NCBI GenBank assembly: GCA_963664635.1
Contig: OY761542.1
Span: 3,224,001-3,288,000 of the forward strand
DNA: 64,000 nucleotides
From: VXNE01 sp963664635
Lineage (GTDB): Bacteria > Pseudomonadota > Gammaproteobacteria > Pseudomonadales > Azotimanducaceae
Direction of reading: 5' to 3'
Shown here: positions 40,274 through 49,025 of the stretch, piece after piece
Numbering within the stretch: position 1 is the stretch's first letter
Layout: every line of letters begins with the position of its first letter
Translations under genes and position numbers: made by a program
The notes under the pieces: model-generated
Told to the model about the DNA's origin: nothing
Database searches by the model: none
Seen by the model: only the letters and a program-made list of their open reading frames with translations

Positions 40274-42715
40274 ATGCAAGCCGACGACGTGCTGAACGCC
40301 GCCATCGAGGGCGTGTTGCCAAGCGAAGCCGAAGCGCTCGCGCTGGCCGATTTCACGGACACGAAGGCGCTGGCCGAGGTCGCGTCGACGCTGCGCGACC
40401 GCGGCTTCCTGAACGTCGTCACCTATTCCCGCAAGGTCTTCATCCCGTTGACGCGCCTGTGCCGGGACGTCTGTCACTACTGCACGTTCGCGCAGACGCC
40501 GAAGAACCTCGACGCGCCCTACCTGTCTCTCGAGCAGGTGCTCGAAGTGGCCCGGGAGGGCGCCGCCCTCGGTTGCAGGGAAGCGCTGTTCACCCTCGGC
40601 GAGAAGCCGGAGCTGCGTTACCGCGCGGCGCGCGAATGGCTCGCGGAGCACGGCTACGAGACGACGCTGCAGTACCTGCGCGACGCCGCGGCCGCGGTGC
40701 TCGAACAGACCGGTCTCCTGCCGCACCTGAATCCCGGCAACATGACACCCGCCGAAATCGCCGAACTGCGCCCGGTCGCCCCGTCCATGGGCATCATGCT
40801 GGAGTCCGCGTCCGACCGGCTGACCGAAAAGGGCATGCCGCACTACGGCTCCCCGGACAAGATACCGGCCGTGCGCCTGCAGACGCTTCGCGACGCCGGC
40901 GCGGCGGGCGTCCCCATGACCACCGGGATCCTCATCGGCATCGGCGAGACCCGGCGGGAACGCATCGAGTCCCTGCTGGCCATCCGCCGCGTGCACGAAG
41001 CCCACGGCAACATCCAGGAAATCATCGTCCAGAACTTCCGTGCCAAGCCCGGCACGAAGATGCACGCGGCGCCGGAGCCGGACCTCGAGGACCTGCTCTG
41101 GACCATCGCGGTCGCCCGCATCGTCTTCGGAGCGGGGATGAGCGTGCAGGCGCCGCCGAACCTGAGCCCCGGCGTGCTGCCGCGCATCGTCGACGCCGGC
41201 ATCAACGACTGGGGCGGCGTCTCGCCCCTGACGCCCGACTTCGTCAATCCCGAGGCCCCGTGGCCGCACCTGGCCGAACTCGCGCGCGAGACGGCAAGCG
41301 CCGGCAAGCACCTCCACGAGCGGCTGACCGTGTACCCCGCCCATGCGCTCGACCCGGAGCGCTGGATCGACCCCGGTCTCAAGAGCCGCGTCCTGGACCT
41401 GATCGACGGCGAAGGGCTGCCGCGGACCGACGGCTGGTCCCCCGGCGAGGAGCAGGACCCGCCGGACGACACCCTCGAACGCATCCATCGGCCGCCCGCC
41501 GCCGTGTCGCCCGACCTGGCCGACCTCCTCGACCGCGCGCGGGTCGGGGAAGATCTCGACGAAGCCGGCATCGTCCGGCTGATCCGCGCGCGCGGCGACG
41601 ACTTCAACGCCGTGGTGCAGGCGGCCGACGCCCTGCGCGTCGAGGCGAACGGCGATGTCGTCAGCTACGTCGTCAACCGCAACATCAACTACACCAACAT
41701 CTGCTACTTCAAGTGCCAGTTCTGCGCCTTCTCGAAGGGCAAGCTCGCGGAGAACCTGCGCGGGCGTCCCTACGACCTCTCCCACGAGGAGATCCAGCGC
41801 CGCACGCGCGAGGCCTGGGAACGGGGCGGCACCGAAGTCTGCATGCAGGGCGGCATCCACCCCGAGTACACCGGCAAGACCTACACCGACATCGTCACGG
41901 CGGTGAAGGAAGCCGTGCCGGAGATGCATGTGCATGCCTTCTCCCCGCTGGAGGTGTGGCAGGGCGCCGCAACGTCGAACCAGAGCCTCCCCGACTACCT
42001 GCAGAGCCTCAGGGATGCGGGCCTGGGCACCCTGCCGGGCACCGCCGCCGAGATTCTCGACGACGAGGTGCGGGCCATCATCTGCCCGGACAAGATCGAT
42101 ACCGCCCAGTGGCTCGAGGTCATGGAGGCGGCGCATTCGGTCGGTTTCCGCACGACGGCGACCATCATGTACGGCCACGTCGACCAGCCGCGGCACTGGG
42201 CGCGGCACCTCCTGCGCATCCGCAACCTGCAGAAGCGCACCGGGGGTTTCACCGAGTTCGTGCCGCTGCCGTTCGTGCACATGGAAGCGCCGATGTACCT
42301 CAAGGGCAACGCGCGCCGCGGACCGACCTTCCGCGAGGCCATCCTCGTGCACGCCGTGGCGCGGCTCGCCCTGCACCCGCACATCACCAACATCCAGGCG
42401 AGCTGGGTGAAGATGGGCCACGAGGGCGTCGTGGCCGCGCTGAACGCCGGCTGCAACGATCTCGGCGGCACGCTGATGAACGAGAGCATCACCCGCGCCG
42501 CCGGCGCGGAGCACGGACAGGAGACCTCGCCGCGACGGATGCGCGCGCTGATCGAGTCCGCCAACCGCGCCCCCCGGCAGCGGACCACCGACTACGGCGC
42601 GGCGGACCCCGAGATCGTCGAGCGCGGGATGCGCGCGGGCGAACTGCTCGAGATCGTCAACACCCCGGCGCGCAAGTACGAGCGCACGCGCAAGCACGAA
42701 CTGGTGCGGAACTGA
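40274..42715 (+). CDS. fbiC: FO synthase, fused CofG-CofH (FbiC)
   Basis: Makes 7,8-didemethyl-8-hydroxy-5-deazariboflavin from tyrosine and the ribityl-aminouracil flavin precursor. The 813-residue fusion has two radical-SAM modules: CofG with CRDVCHYC (Cys63, 67, 70) and CofH with CYFKCQFC (Cys477, 481, 484). Each is followed by its barrel: ALFTLGEKPELRYRAAREWL, HLNPGNMTPAEIAELRPVAP, GILIGIGETRRERIESLLAI, and CMQGGIHPEYTGKTYTDIVT, TIMYGHVDQPRHWARHLLRI. Fused FbiC is the actinobacterial form, while archaea have separate proteins. The gene is intact and ends the operon. Large readable frames opposite it are shadows. Confidence 0.96.
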   Translation: MQADDVLNAAIEGVLPSEAEALALADFTDTKALAEVASTLRDRGFLNVVTYSRKVFIPLTRLCRDVCHYCTFAQTPKNLDAPYLSLEQVLEVAREGAALGCREALFTLGEKPELRYRAAREWLAEHGYETTLQYLRDAAAAVLEQTGLLPHLNPGNMTPAEIAELRPVAPSMGIMLESASDRLTEKGMPHYGSPDKIPAVRLQTLRDAGAAGVPMTTGILIGIGETRRERIESLLAIRRVHEAHGNIQEIIVQNFRAKPGTKMHAAPEPDLEDLLWTIAVARIVFGAGMSVQAPPNLSPGVLPRIVDAGINDWGGVSPLTPDFVNPEAPWPHLAELARETASAGKHLHERLTVYPAHALDPERWIDPGLKSRVLDLIDGEGLPRTDGWSPGEEQDPPDDTLERIHRPPAAVSPDLADLLDRARVGEDLDEAGIVRLIRARGDDFNAVVQAADALRVEANGDVVSYVVNRNINYTNICYFKCQFCAFSKGKLAENLRGRPYDLSHEEIQRRTREAWERGGTEVCMQGGIHPEYTGKTYTDIVTAVKEAVPEMHVHAFSPLEVWQGAATSNQSLPDYLQSLRDAGLGTLPGTAAEILDDEVRAIICPDKIDTAQWLEVMEAAHSVGFRTTATIMYGHVDQPRHWARHLLRIRNLQKRTGGFTEFVPLPFVHMEAPMYLKGNARRGPTFREAILVHAVARLALHPHITNIQASWVKMGHEGVVAALNAGCNDLGGTLMNESITRAAGAEHGQETSPRRMRALIESANRAPRQRTTDYGAADPEIVERGMRAGELLEIVNTPARKYERTRKHELVRN

Positions 42716-42826
42716 TCGAGGCAGTCGGCGCGGACTGACGCGCGCGGTCCCGTCGCTGCGCGACCACAGGGCCGGGGCACGGGTATCCCAGGGACCGACA
42801 CGGTCACCGCCGCAATCGGCGCGTAG

Positions 42827-42847
42827 GGGACACCCTCGTGGTGTCCC
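42827..42847. repeat. Covarying REP-like hairpin, copy 2
   Basis: GGGACACC-ctcgt-GGTGTCCC, the same stem as at 13884 and the same loop as at 27961. The following bases CCCCGATTCACGCACGGCGC correspond to the flank of copy 1. It lies between the convergent fbiC and DUF2277 genes, where a transcription end would be expected. Confidence 0.65.
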
Positions 42848-42885
42848 GACCCCGATTCACGCACGGCGCCGCGCCGAGGCCCGGA

Positions 42886-43152
42886 TCAGGCGAACCGCTG
42901 CGCCGCCCGCGCCCTGGCCTTGGCGGCCTCTTCCTCCCTGTCCCGCTTCGGTGCGGTCGTCACCAGGTCGACCAACAGACGTTCGGCAGCCCGGCCGACT
43001 TCATCGACCGCCCGTTCGAAGACGGCTTCGTTGACCCGCGACGGCTTGTGGAACCCGCTCAGCTTGCGCACGAACTGCAACGCGGAAGCGCGGACCTCCT
43101 CCTCCGTGGCCGGGGGCTCGAAGTTGTAGAGCGTTCGGATATTCCGGCACAT
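42886..43152 (-). CDS. DUF2277 family protein
   Basis: An 88-residue protein starting MCRNIRTLYNFEPPATEEEV, the diagnostic DUF2277 N-terminus, followed by RASALQFVRKLSGFHKPSRV, FERAVDEVGRAAERLLVDLV and a charged tail. Function is unknown; the family is widespread in actinobacteria, Chloroflexi and some proteobacteria. Here it follows the F420-type nitroreductase gene by two bases on the same strand, so the two form an operon, and both sit beside the F420 biosynthesis operon. A link to F420 metabolism is an attractive but untested inference. Confidence 0.88.
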   Translation of the reverse strand: MCRNIRTLYNFEPPATEEEVRASALQFVRKLSGFHKPSRVNEAVFERAVDEVGRAAERLLVDLVTTAPKRDREEEAAKARARAAQRFA

Positions 43153-43154
43153 GG

Positions 43155-43589
43155 TCAGGCGGGCTCCGCCAGGAAGACGGGAATCCTGCGCGAGGTCCTG
43201 CCCTGGTACTCGTCGTACGGCGGGTAAGCCTCCACCGCGAGCGCCCACAGCCGCGCCCGCTCCGCCGGGTCCTCCACCTCCCGGACCCGCATCGGCGTGA
43301 CTTCCGTCATGTCGCGGACCTCCACGCCCGAGTCGTCGCGGAGGTTATGGACCCACAGGGGGTTCTTCGGGGCGCCGCCCTGGGAGGCTACGAGCACGTA
43401 GCCATCGCCGTCCTTCACGCGCATCAGGGGCGTCTTGCGGACCGACCCCGTCCTGTTGCCGCGATGCGTGACGATCACGACCGGCAGGCCCGTGTCGAGG
43501 AGCGTGGTGCCCTCGGTGCCGCCGCTGCTCTCATAGAGATCGACCTGGTCGCGGACCCACTTGATGGGGCTTGGTACGTATGCCGGCAT
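43155..43589 (-). CDS. Deazaflavin (F420)-dependent nitroreductase-family protein
   Basis: A 144-residue split-barrel protein of the Ddn/FDOR type: LLDTGLPVVIVTHRGNRTGS, VRKTPLMRVKDGDGYVLVAS, QGGAPKNPLWVHNLRDDSGV and YPPYDEYQGRTSRRIPVFLA, the typical pattern of F420H2-dependent reductases. These enzymes reduce quinones, nitro compounds or enones with F420H2. Its position at the end of the F420 operon region supports genuine F420 use. The natural substrate is unknown. Complete; the ATG at 43589 fits the family N-terminus. Confidence 0.92.
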   Translation of the reverse strand: MPAYVPSPIKWVRDQVDLYESSGGTEGTTLLDTGLPVVIVTHRGNRTGSVRKTPLMRVKDGDGYVLVASQGGAPKNPLWVHNLRDDSGVEVRDMTEVTPMRVREVEDPAERARLWALAVEAYPPYDEYQGRTSRRIPVFLAEPA

Positions 43590-43655
43590 GGCGTTTCCCT
43601 CGTGCTGCGTGCCATCGCCGCGCAGTCTAACAACGCGCGGCGATACGCACCGGGC

Positions 43656-44075
43656 TCAGACCCTACCCACCCCTTCCGACCAAAGTTGCAGGCTGCTTCG
43701 CCGCGCGATCCGGTCGAAGTCGCGGTCCGTCGACAGCATGACCAGCTCGTAGCGGATGCACAGTTGCGCCAGTAGCGCATCGATGGTTCCCACCTGGACG
43801 CCCTCGCGCCGGCAGCGGTTGCGGAGTTCGGCAGCGTCCACATGGTCGCCCCGCGTCGGCGCGATCAACGGCAATGCCGCGAACCGGTCGACAATCGCCG
43901 CCCTGGCCCTGGGACCGCGGTATCCCTGCAGCAATTCCTGCAGGACGACGCCGGTAGTGTGGATGGGCTCCCCGTGGGTCAGCGCGCCTCTGAGCCGCAC
44001 GACCGCCCGGCCTTCCGGCGTCGAGTCCCTGCGTAGCGCGAGCGACCAGACGCTCGTATCCACGAACAGGGTCAC
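43656..44075 (-). CDS. vapC: VapC-type PIN toxin
   Basis: A 139-residue PIN-domain RNase. Catalytic acids are visible: Asp in MTLFVDTSVWSLALRR, Glu in GVVLQELLQGYRG, and Asp in GTIDALLAQLC and LSTDRDFDRIARR. VapC toxins cut initiator tRNA or rRNA when released from the antitoxin. The ATG overlaps the stop of the antitoxin gene upstream by 4 bases. Intact and at the usual length. Confidence 0.92.
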   Translation of the reverse strand: MTLFVDTSVWSLALRRDSTPEGRAVVRLRGALTHGEPIHTTGVVLQELLQGYRGPRARAAIVDRFAALPLIAPTRGDHVDAAELRNRCRREGVQVGTIDALLAQLCIRYELVMLSTDRDFDRIARRSSLQLWSEGVGRV

Positions 44076-44299
44076 GAACGGGCGCGCTCACGCTTGTAGT
44101 CGAAATCCTCGTCCCACTCCAAGGTGCCAAACAGTTCGAGGATTCTCTGCTGCTCCCGGCGTGCGACGAACTCGCGCAGCGCCTTGTTGACGGTGGCCTT
44201 CTTGGTCTTCTCGCCCCCCACTTCAAGCGCCCGCGCGAGGAGCTCGTCTTCTATCGCGAGGTTTGTCGCCAATGTGTCACCACTTACACAGGCAATCAC
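44072..44299 (-). CDS. vapB: VapB-type antitoxin
   Basis: A 75-residue antitoxin. The ribbon-helix-helix part is TNLAIEDELLARALEVGGEK and TKKATVNKALREFVARREQQ, and the toxin-wrapping tail is LFGTLEWDEDFDYKRERARS, with the WDEDFDYK motif usual in this VapB group. The codon used at 44299 could be replaced by TTG at 44272, which would start MATNLAIEDELL and match the family better. It represses its own operon with VapC. Upstream 44300-44487 is the divergent promoter region shared with the aldo/keto reductase gene. Confidence 0.9.
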   Translation of the reverse strand: MIACVSGDTLATNLAIEDELLARALEVGGEKTKKATVNKALREFVARREQQRILELFGTLEWDEDFDYKRERARS

Positions 44300-44487
44300 A
44301 CAAGACTAGCCAGTCCGCGCCGATGCAGTCAACGCCGGCGCATCCCCGCGCGACGCGGCCCCATCCCCCGCGCGGGACCGCAGGCGTTGCCGCGACCTCG
44401 AGAGCCGGCCGGTATCGGCGGCGGTCGGCGCCACCCTCCTCACCGTAGCGTGGTACGTTGTCACGCGCCGCCGTCAAGGAGGGACAG

Positions 44488-45369
44488 ATGATCGAGCGGA
44501 TTCCTTTCGGGAACACCGGCCACGAGAGCAGCCGCACCCTGTTCGGCGCGGCGGCGCTCGGCGGCATGCGCCAGGACAGGGCGGATGGCGTGCTCGAGAC
44601 ACTCCTCGAGTTCGGCGTCAACCACATCGACACGGCAGCCCGCTACGGCGATTCGGAATTGCGCATCGCGCCCTGGATGAAGGCTCGCCGCGGCGGCTTC
44701 TTCCTGGCCACCAAGACCGGGGACCGGGACGGGAAAAGCGCCCGGGCGAGCCTGGAGCGCTCCCTGGTGCGCCTCGGCGTCGAGCGGGTCGACCTGATCC
44801 AGCTGCACAACCTCGTCGACACGGAGGAACAGAAGGAAGCGCTGGGGCCGGGCGGCGCCCTTGAGGCGCTCGTCGGCGCCCGGGACGCCGGACTGGTGCG
44901 CTTCATCGGCGTGGCGGGCCACGGCACGTTCGCGCCCATGCGGCACCTCGAGAGCCTGCGGCAGTTCCCGTTCGACTCCGTGCTGGTCCCCTGCAACTTC
45001 GCCATGCTCGCGCAGCCGGAGTACGCGCGCGATTTCGAGGAGCTGTACGAGACCTGCCGCACCCGCGGCGTCGCGTTCCAGACGATCAAGAGCGTCGCGC
45101 GGCGGCGCTGGACGGAGGCGGACGCGGGCGCGCGCCACAGTTGGTACCACCCGATCCGCGGCGAGGCGGCCCTGCGTCGGGCCGTGCACTTCGTGCTGTC
45201 CCGGCCCGGGGTCTTCCTGAACACCTCGAGCGACACGACGCTGCTGCGGCCCACGCTGGAAGCCGCGTCGAGCCTTGCGGCGCCTCCGGGCGAAGCGGCC
45301 ATGCGGGCCGACGTTCGGCAGCTCGGCATCGAGCCCCTGTTCGTCCGCGGCGTCTCGGACGCGGTCTGA
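44488..45369 (+). CDS. Aldo/keto reductase
   Basis: A 293-residue NADPH-dependent TIM-barrel reductase. MIERIPFGNTGHESSRTLFG opens the protein; the catalytic Asp-Tyr pair is VNHIDTAARYGDSELRIAPW, Lys in LATKTGDRDGK and His in IQLHNLVDTEEQK. The start is set by GGAGG six bases before the ATG. The tail EPLFVRGVSDAV is also found as a scar at 49690-49738, so this gene or a relative has been duplicated in the region. Downstream genes on the same strand may be cotranscribed. Substrate unknown. Confidence 0.88.
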   Translation: MIERIPFGNTGHESSRTLFGAAALGGMRQDRADGVLETLLEFGVNHIDTAARYGDSELRIAPWMKARRGGFFLATKTGDRDGKSARASLERSLVRLGVERVDLIQLHNLVDTEEQKEALGPGGALEALVGARDAGLVRFIGVAGHGTFAPMRHLESLRQFPFDSVLVPCNFAMLAQPEYARDFEELYETCRTRGVAFQTIKSVARRRWTEADAGARHSWYHPIRGEAALRRAVHFVLSRPGVFLNTSSDTTLLRPTLEAASSLAAPPGEAAMRADVRQLGIEPLFVRGVSDAV

Positions 45370-45393
45370 AGGCTCCGGCCCGCACGTCGCGCC

Positions 45394-46386
45394 GTGGACG
45401 AGGCGCACCTCAAGAAGGTCTACACCCCCGCGGCGCGGCGGGTGCTCGAGGAGTGGCGGCTCGCCCCCGCCGAGGTCGAGTTCGTCCATGCATCGGAGAA
45501 CGTCACGTTCCGGGCGGAGCGCGGCGGGGAGAAGTACGTGCTCCGGTTCCACCGGCCGGGTTACAACACCCCCGACGAGATGGTCTCGGAGCGGCTCTGG
45601 CTGCGCGCCCTGACCGCGTCGGGACAGAACGTTCCGCAGGGTGTCCCGACCCCGGACGGCCGGGAGTTCGTGGCGACCGAGGTCGACGGACAGGAGCGGC
45701 AGGTCGGCCTCGCCCGCTGGATCGAGGGACGGCCCCTCGACCGGGTTCTGGCCGGGACCGACGACGTCGGGCGGATCGATGGGTATTTCGAGGCGATCGG
45801 ACGCCTCGCGGCCGGGATTCACAACCAGTCCTCGCAGTGGGCGCCGCCGCCGGAATTCACGCGACGCGCCTGGGATGCCGACGGCCTCGTCGGGGAGTCG
45901 CCGCTCTGGGGGCGTTTCTGGGAGGTGCCGGACTTCTCCGCCGAGGAGTGCCGGATTCTGGCGCAAGCGCGCGCGCGCATTCGCGAGCGGCTCCTCGACC
46001 ACGGAACCGATCGCTCGACCTACGGGCTCATCCATGCCGATCTGCATCCCGGCAACGTGCTCGTCGACGGCGCGCGGACCCGGCTCATCGACTTCGACGA
46101 CGCGGGCTTCGGCTGGCACGTGCACGAGCTGGGGGCCGCGCTCTTCAACACCCAGACCTGGCCCCACTCCGGGACCATGCAGGAGGCGCTGATTCGCGGC
46201 TACCGCAGCCGGCGCGAACTCGCCGACGAGGATCTGGCGCTATTGCCGCTCTTCCTGCTGATGCGGAACCTGATGGTGATCGGCTGGGTCGAGCAGCGCC
46301 CGGAGCTGGGCGCCCCGTCGCGTCGGTTCCGCGACAGCGTGAAGGCGAACGCCCTGGTACGGATCGAAGCCCTTGGCCTGGGTTGA
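45394..46386 (+). CDS. APH/choline-kinase-like phosphotransferase
   Basis: A 330-residue protein-kinase-fold small-molecule kinase. Seen: a nucleotide loop-like VHASENVTFRAERGGEKYVL with the ATP-binding Lys, the Brenner motif STYGLIHADLHPGNVLVDGA (catalytic Asp and Asn) and the metal Asp in TRLIDFDDAGFGWHVHELGA. These resemble homoserine or fructosamine-type kinases of the COG2334 group rather than true antibiotic-resistance enzymes. GTG at 45394 is the start. It follows the aldo/keto reductase gene by 24 bases and precedes a dioxygenase gene, so an operon is plausible. Substrate unknown. Confidence 0.85.
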   Translation: MDEAHLKKVYTPAARRVLEEWRLAPAEVEFVHASENVTFRAERGGEKYVLRFHRPGYNTPDEMVSERLWLRALTASGQNVPQGVPTPDGREFVATEVDGQERQVGLARWIEGRPLDRVLAGTDDVGRIDGYFEAIGRLAAGIHNQSSQWAPPPEFTRRAWDADGLVGESPLWGRFWEVPDFSAEECRILAQARARIRERLLDHGTDRSTYGLIHADLHPGNVLVDGARTRLIDFDDAGFGWHVHELGAALFNTQTWPHSGTMQEALIRGYRSRRELADEDLALLPLFLLMRNLMVIGWVEQRPELGAPSRRFRDSVKANALVRIEALGLG

Positions 46387-46422
46387 GTACAATAGGCTCG
46401 GGATGGAAGGAGGAAACAAGCC

Positions 46423-47364
46423 ATGTCCGAACAAGTCGCCGAATCGGTTGACCACGATACGATATCGCGTCTGTTGGTCGACCGGCTGGACCAGGAAGCC
46501 CTGGCCCGCACGTTGGCCACCGTCGACCGGCTGGGCCTGAGCGCCAATCTGGTCGAGCTCGATACGCAGGGGTACACGACCATTCGCGGGGTGTTGTCGC
46601 AGGACCAGGTGGAGCGCGCCAGAGAGGCGTTGCTGGACCGGGTGGAAGCAAACAGCGGCCAGCGAGTGGATATCGAAACGGCCGCTGGTGGAGATTTTCA
46701 GAGCGCCCTGGGCGCCAGCATGGATTACCTGCACTACATGCTGTACGAGGATCCCGTGTTCGAAGAGATCCTGATGGCGGAAAAACCCCTGGCCATCGTC
46801 ACCTACCTGCTGGGCGAGAGCTGCGTGCTGTCCAGTCTCGGCTGCCATTTCAAGGCGCCGGGCCCGAGCGGCGTGGTCCCGTTGCACGCGGATACCGCGG
46901 GACCCCAGCCATTCGCCACCCACGCCCAGACGGCGAACGTGAACTACGCACTGACGCCCTACAGCCGCGAGGCGGGTGCGACTGCCCTGGTGCCGGGCAG
47001 CCACAAGCAGGCGCGCCAGCCGACACCGGTGGAGTCGGCCTTGATCGGCGAGGAATGCAATCCCCGGGCAGTGCCCGCGGACTTGGCGCCTGGTGATTGC
47101 GTGGTGTGGCACGGACACACCTGGCATGGGTCGTTCGAACGCGAGATCCCGGGGATTCGGATGAATCTGGCGGTCTATTTCGCGCGGCACCACGTCGTGA
47201 CCCAGGAACGCCACAAGGACGTCGTGCCCCAGGAGGTGCTGAATCGCCACGCCAACGATGAGCGCTTCAAGCGTCTGCTGGCCATCGGCCAGGCCTATGG
47301 GTGGCAGCGGGAAGGACCCGATTTCAGCCAGATGGCACAAATGCCGACGGGTTGGTACGACTGA
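46423..47364 (+). CDS. Phytanoyl-CoA dioxygenase family enzyme
   Basis: A 313-residue Fe(II)/2-oxoglutarate-dependent oxygenase. The metal triad is visible as VVPLHADTAGPQPF (His-x-Asp) and VWHGHTWHGSFEREIPG (distal His), with the 2-oxoglutarate Arg in GIRMNLAVYF. The N-terminal DTQGYTTIRGVLSQDQVERA is the family opening. It likely hydroxylates a small molecule or a carrier-bound acyl chain. GGAGG-type sequence (GGAAGGAGGAAAC) lies just upstream of the ATG at 46423. It is third in a possible operon with the reductase and kinase. Confidence 0.9.
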   Translation: MSEQVAESVDHDTISRLLVDRLDQEALARTLATVDRLGLSANLVELDTQGYTTIRGVLSQDQVERAREALLDRVEANSGQRVDIETAAGGDFQSALGASMDYLHYMLYEDPVFEEILMAEKPLAIVTYLLGESCVLSSLGCHFKAPGPSGVVPLHADTAGPQPFATHAQTANVNYALTPYSREAGATALVPGSHKQARQPTPVESALIGEECNPRAVPADLAPGDCVVWHGHTWHGSFEREIPGIRMNLAVYFARHHVVTQERHKDVVPQEVLNRHANDERFKRLLAIGQAYGWQREGPDFSQMAQMPTGWYD

Positions 47365-47436
47365 CCGAGTGGCCGCGGTCCGCTGTTGGAAGAATCAAGG
47401 CAGCGAGTTCGTCCCTGTTCGTCCCCGGAGAACCTC

Positions 47437-47480
47437 CGATCAAGCCTACCCGGCCAGGCGCCTCCACGGGCTTGATCAGG
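47437..47480. repeat. Multi-hairpin repeat, copy E (first hairpin only)
   Basis: CCGATCAAGCC...GGGCTTGATCAGG matches hairpin 1 of the full copies at 55746 and 58687, with a longer, altered loop. The preceding GGAGAACCTCCGATCAAG also resembles the left flank of the 55746 copy. It covers the stop codon of the amidase gene, so it would form at the mRNA end. Confidence 0.6.
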
Positions 47481-48939
47481 TTCCTGGCGGAGGCCGTCGA
47501 AACCCGCCGATTTCTTCCGCCAGCAAGCGCGTGAAGTCGATGGTCCGGTAATCCTGGTAGGCGCCGCCCACGGCCTGCAGCCCGATCGGCAGGCCCTGCC
47601 TGGACAGTCCGGTCGGGAACACCGTGCTCGGCAGCCACGGCGCGGTGACGAGGCCGGACCAGAAGGCCTGCCTCCAGTAATCCTGGGGTTCGCCGTTGAC
47701 CGGCACGGTGCGCTGCGCAATGGGCAGGCTGTGGTCGTGCGCGAATGCGGGCACCGCCATCTGCGGGCAGATCAGGATGTCCCAGTCCTGGAAGAACTCG
47801 GCCCAACGGAGGCGTAGCCGGCCGCGCCGCGTGTCCGCCCGCAGCCAGTCCGCGTGGCTCAACACCATCGACCGGGCGCCTACCGCGCGATCGGACCGGT
47901 CATTCGACGCGTAGCGTTCGGCATCGCGCCTGTTGCGCTCGTACTGCTCCGGCGGGACGGAGGCGTTCACCACCGAATACGCCAGGTTCAGATAGGTCTC
48001 GTGGCTGCGTTGCAGGTCGATGTCCGGGCGCGCCGCCTCCGACACCGTGGCGCCCGCGTCGCGCAGCACCCGCGCAACCATGCGCGCGCGGTCGGCAATC
48101 TCGTCATCGACCGGCGCCATGTCGTCGGACGGCCAGACGGCGACGCGAAACTCCTTGAGCCGGGTCTTCGTCGGCGCCGGCAGGTCCAGGCGCCAACCGC
48201 CGTTCCAGATGGAATGGCCGGCCATGATGCCGAGGGCCAGCGTCAGGTCCTCCGGCGTCCGGGCGAGCGGACCACACACGACCAGGTCCATGTCCGGCGT
48301 CGGGTTCTTCACCACGGCCGCATGGCCGCGCTGGGACACGATGCCCCAGGTGGGCTTGTGGCCGTACACCCCACAGAAGTGGGCCGGGTTGCGGATCGAG
48401 CCGGCGATGTCGGAGCCGGCCTCCAGCGGCGTGAGACCGGCCGCGAGCGCGGCAGCGGAGCCCCCGGAGGAGCCGCCCGGACCGCGCGTGGGGTCCCAGG
48501 GATTGTTCGTGGTGCCGTACAGGTCGTTGTAGGTCTGATAATCCGCGCCGCCGAGCGGCACGTTGGTCTTCCCGATCAGCACGGCGCCGGCCGCCTGCAG
48601 CGCGGCTGCCATGTCCGAATCCCAGGTGGGGATATTGCGGGCAAGCTTCGGATAGCCGAAGGTGGTCGGCAAGCCGGCACGGTGATACTGCTCCTTGATG
48701 GTCATCGGCAGGCCGTGCAACGGTCCCGCGCCGTCGCCCCTGGCGAGTTGCCGATCGCGCTCCCCGGCAGCGTCCCGGGCGCGGTCGAAGTCGCGGACGA
48801 CGACGGCGTTGATGTCGCCGTCCCGCGCTTCGATGCGCCGGATGAAAAGATCGGTCGCCTCCAGGCTGCTCAGTTGCCTGGTACGAATCCCCTCGGCCAA
48901 TTCGAAAGCGGGCAGGTAGGCGATGTCGGCGTCGGACAC
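47476..48939 (-). CDS. Amidase-signature family hydrolase
   Basis: A 487-residue enzyme with the Ser-cisSer-Lys triad: Lys in GLPMTIKEQYHRAGLPTTFG, and the serines in PTRGPGGSSGGSAAALAAG and LEAGSDIAGSIRNPAHFCGV. The sequence TNNPWDPTRGPGGSSGGSAA is the classical signature. It hydrolyses amide bonds of small molecules; GatA-type tRNA amidotransferase function is unlikely without GatB/GatC nearby. Start at 48939 gives MSDADIAYLPAFELAEGI, typical of the family. It is transcribed toward the PhyH gene, and the repeat hairpin at 47437 overlaps its stop. Confidence 0.92.
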   Translation of the reverse strand: MSDADIAYLPAFELAEGIRTRQLSSLEATDLFIRRIEARDGDINAVVVRDFDRARDAAGERDRQLARGDGAGPLHGLPMTIKEQYHRAGLPTTFGYPKLARNIPTWDSDMAAALQAAGAVLIGKTNVPLGGADYQTYNDLYGTTNNPWDPTRGPGGSSGGSAAALAAGLTPLEAGSDIAGSIRNPAHFCGVYGHKPTWGIVSQRGHAAVVKNPTPDMDLVVCGPLARTPEDLTLALGIMAGHSIWNGGWRLDLPAPTKTRLKEFRVAVWPSDDMAPVDDEIADRARMVARVLRDAGATVSEAARPDIDLQRSHETYLNLAYSVVNASVPPEQYERNRRDAERYASNDRSDRAVGARSMVLSHADWLRADTRRGRLRLRWAEFFQDWDILICPQMAVPAFAHDHSLPIAQRTVPVNGEPQDYWRQAFWSGLVTAPWLPSTVFPTGLSRQGLPIGLQAVGGAYQDYRTIDFTRLLAEEIGGFRRPPPGT

Positions 48940-49025
48940 CCTGGTCTCCCTCCGTGCTTGCCGATGCCGCGCAGTGTATCAACCCGCGGCTTGACCAGCC
49001 GAGTCCGAAGTGGTGGGATAGACCA

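Noticed and set aside
40148..42697. An 849-codon minus-strand frame opposite fbiC
   Set aside because: fbiC on the plus strand has both radical-SAM signatures; the opposite frame has no family motif.
45394..46386. Aminoglycoside resistance gene
   Set aside because: The kinase fold is there, but sequence and context fit a small-molecule kinase of the homoserine-kinase-like group better; resistance should not be inferred.
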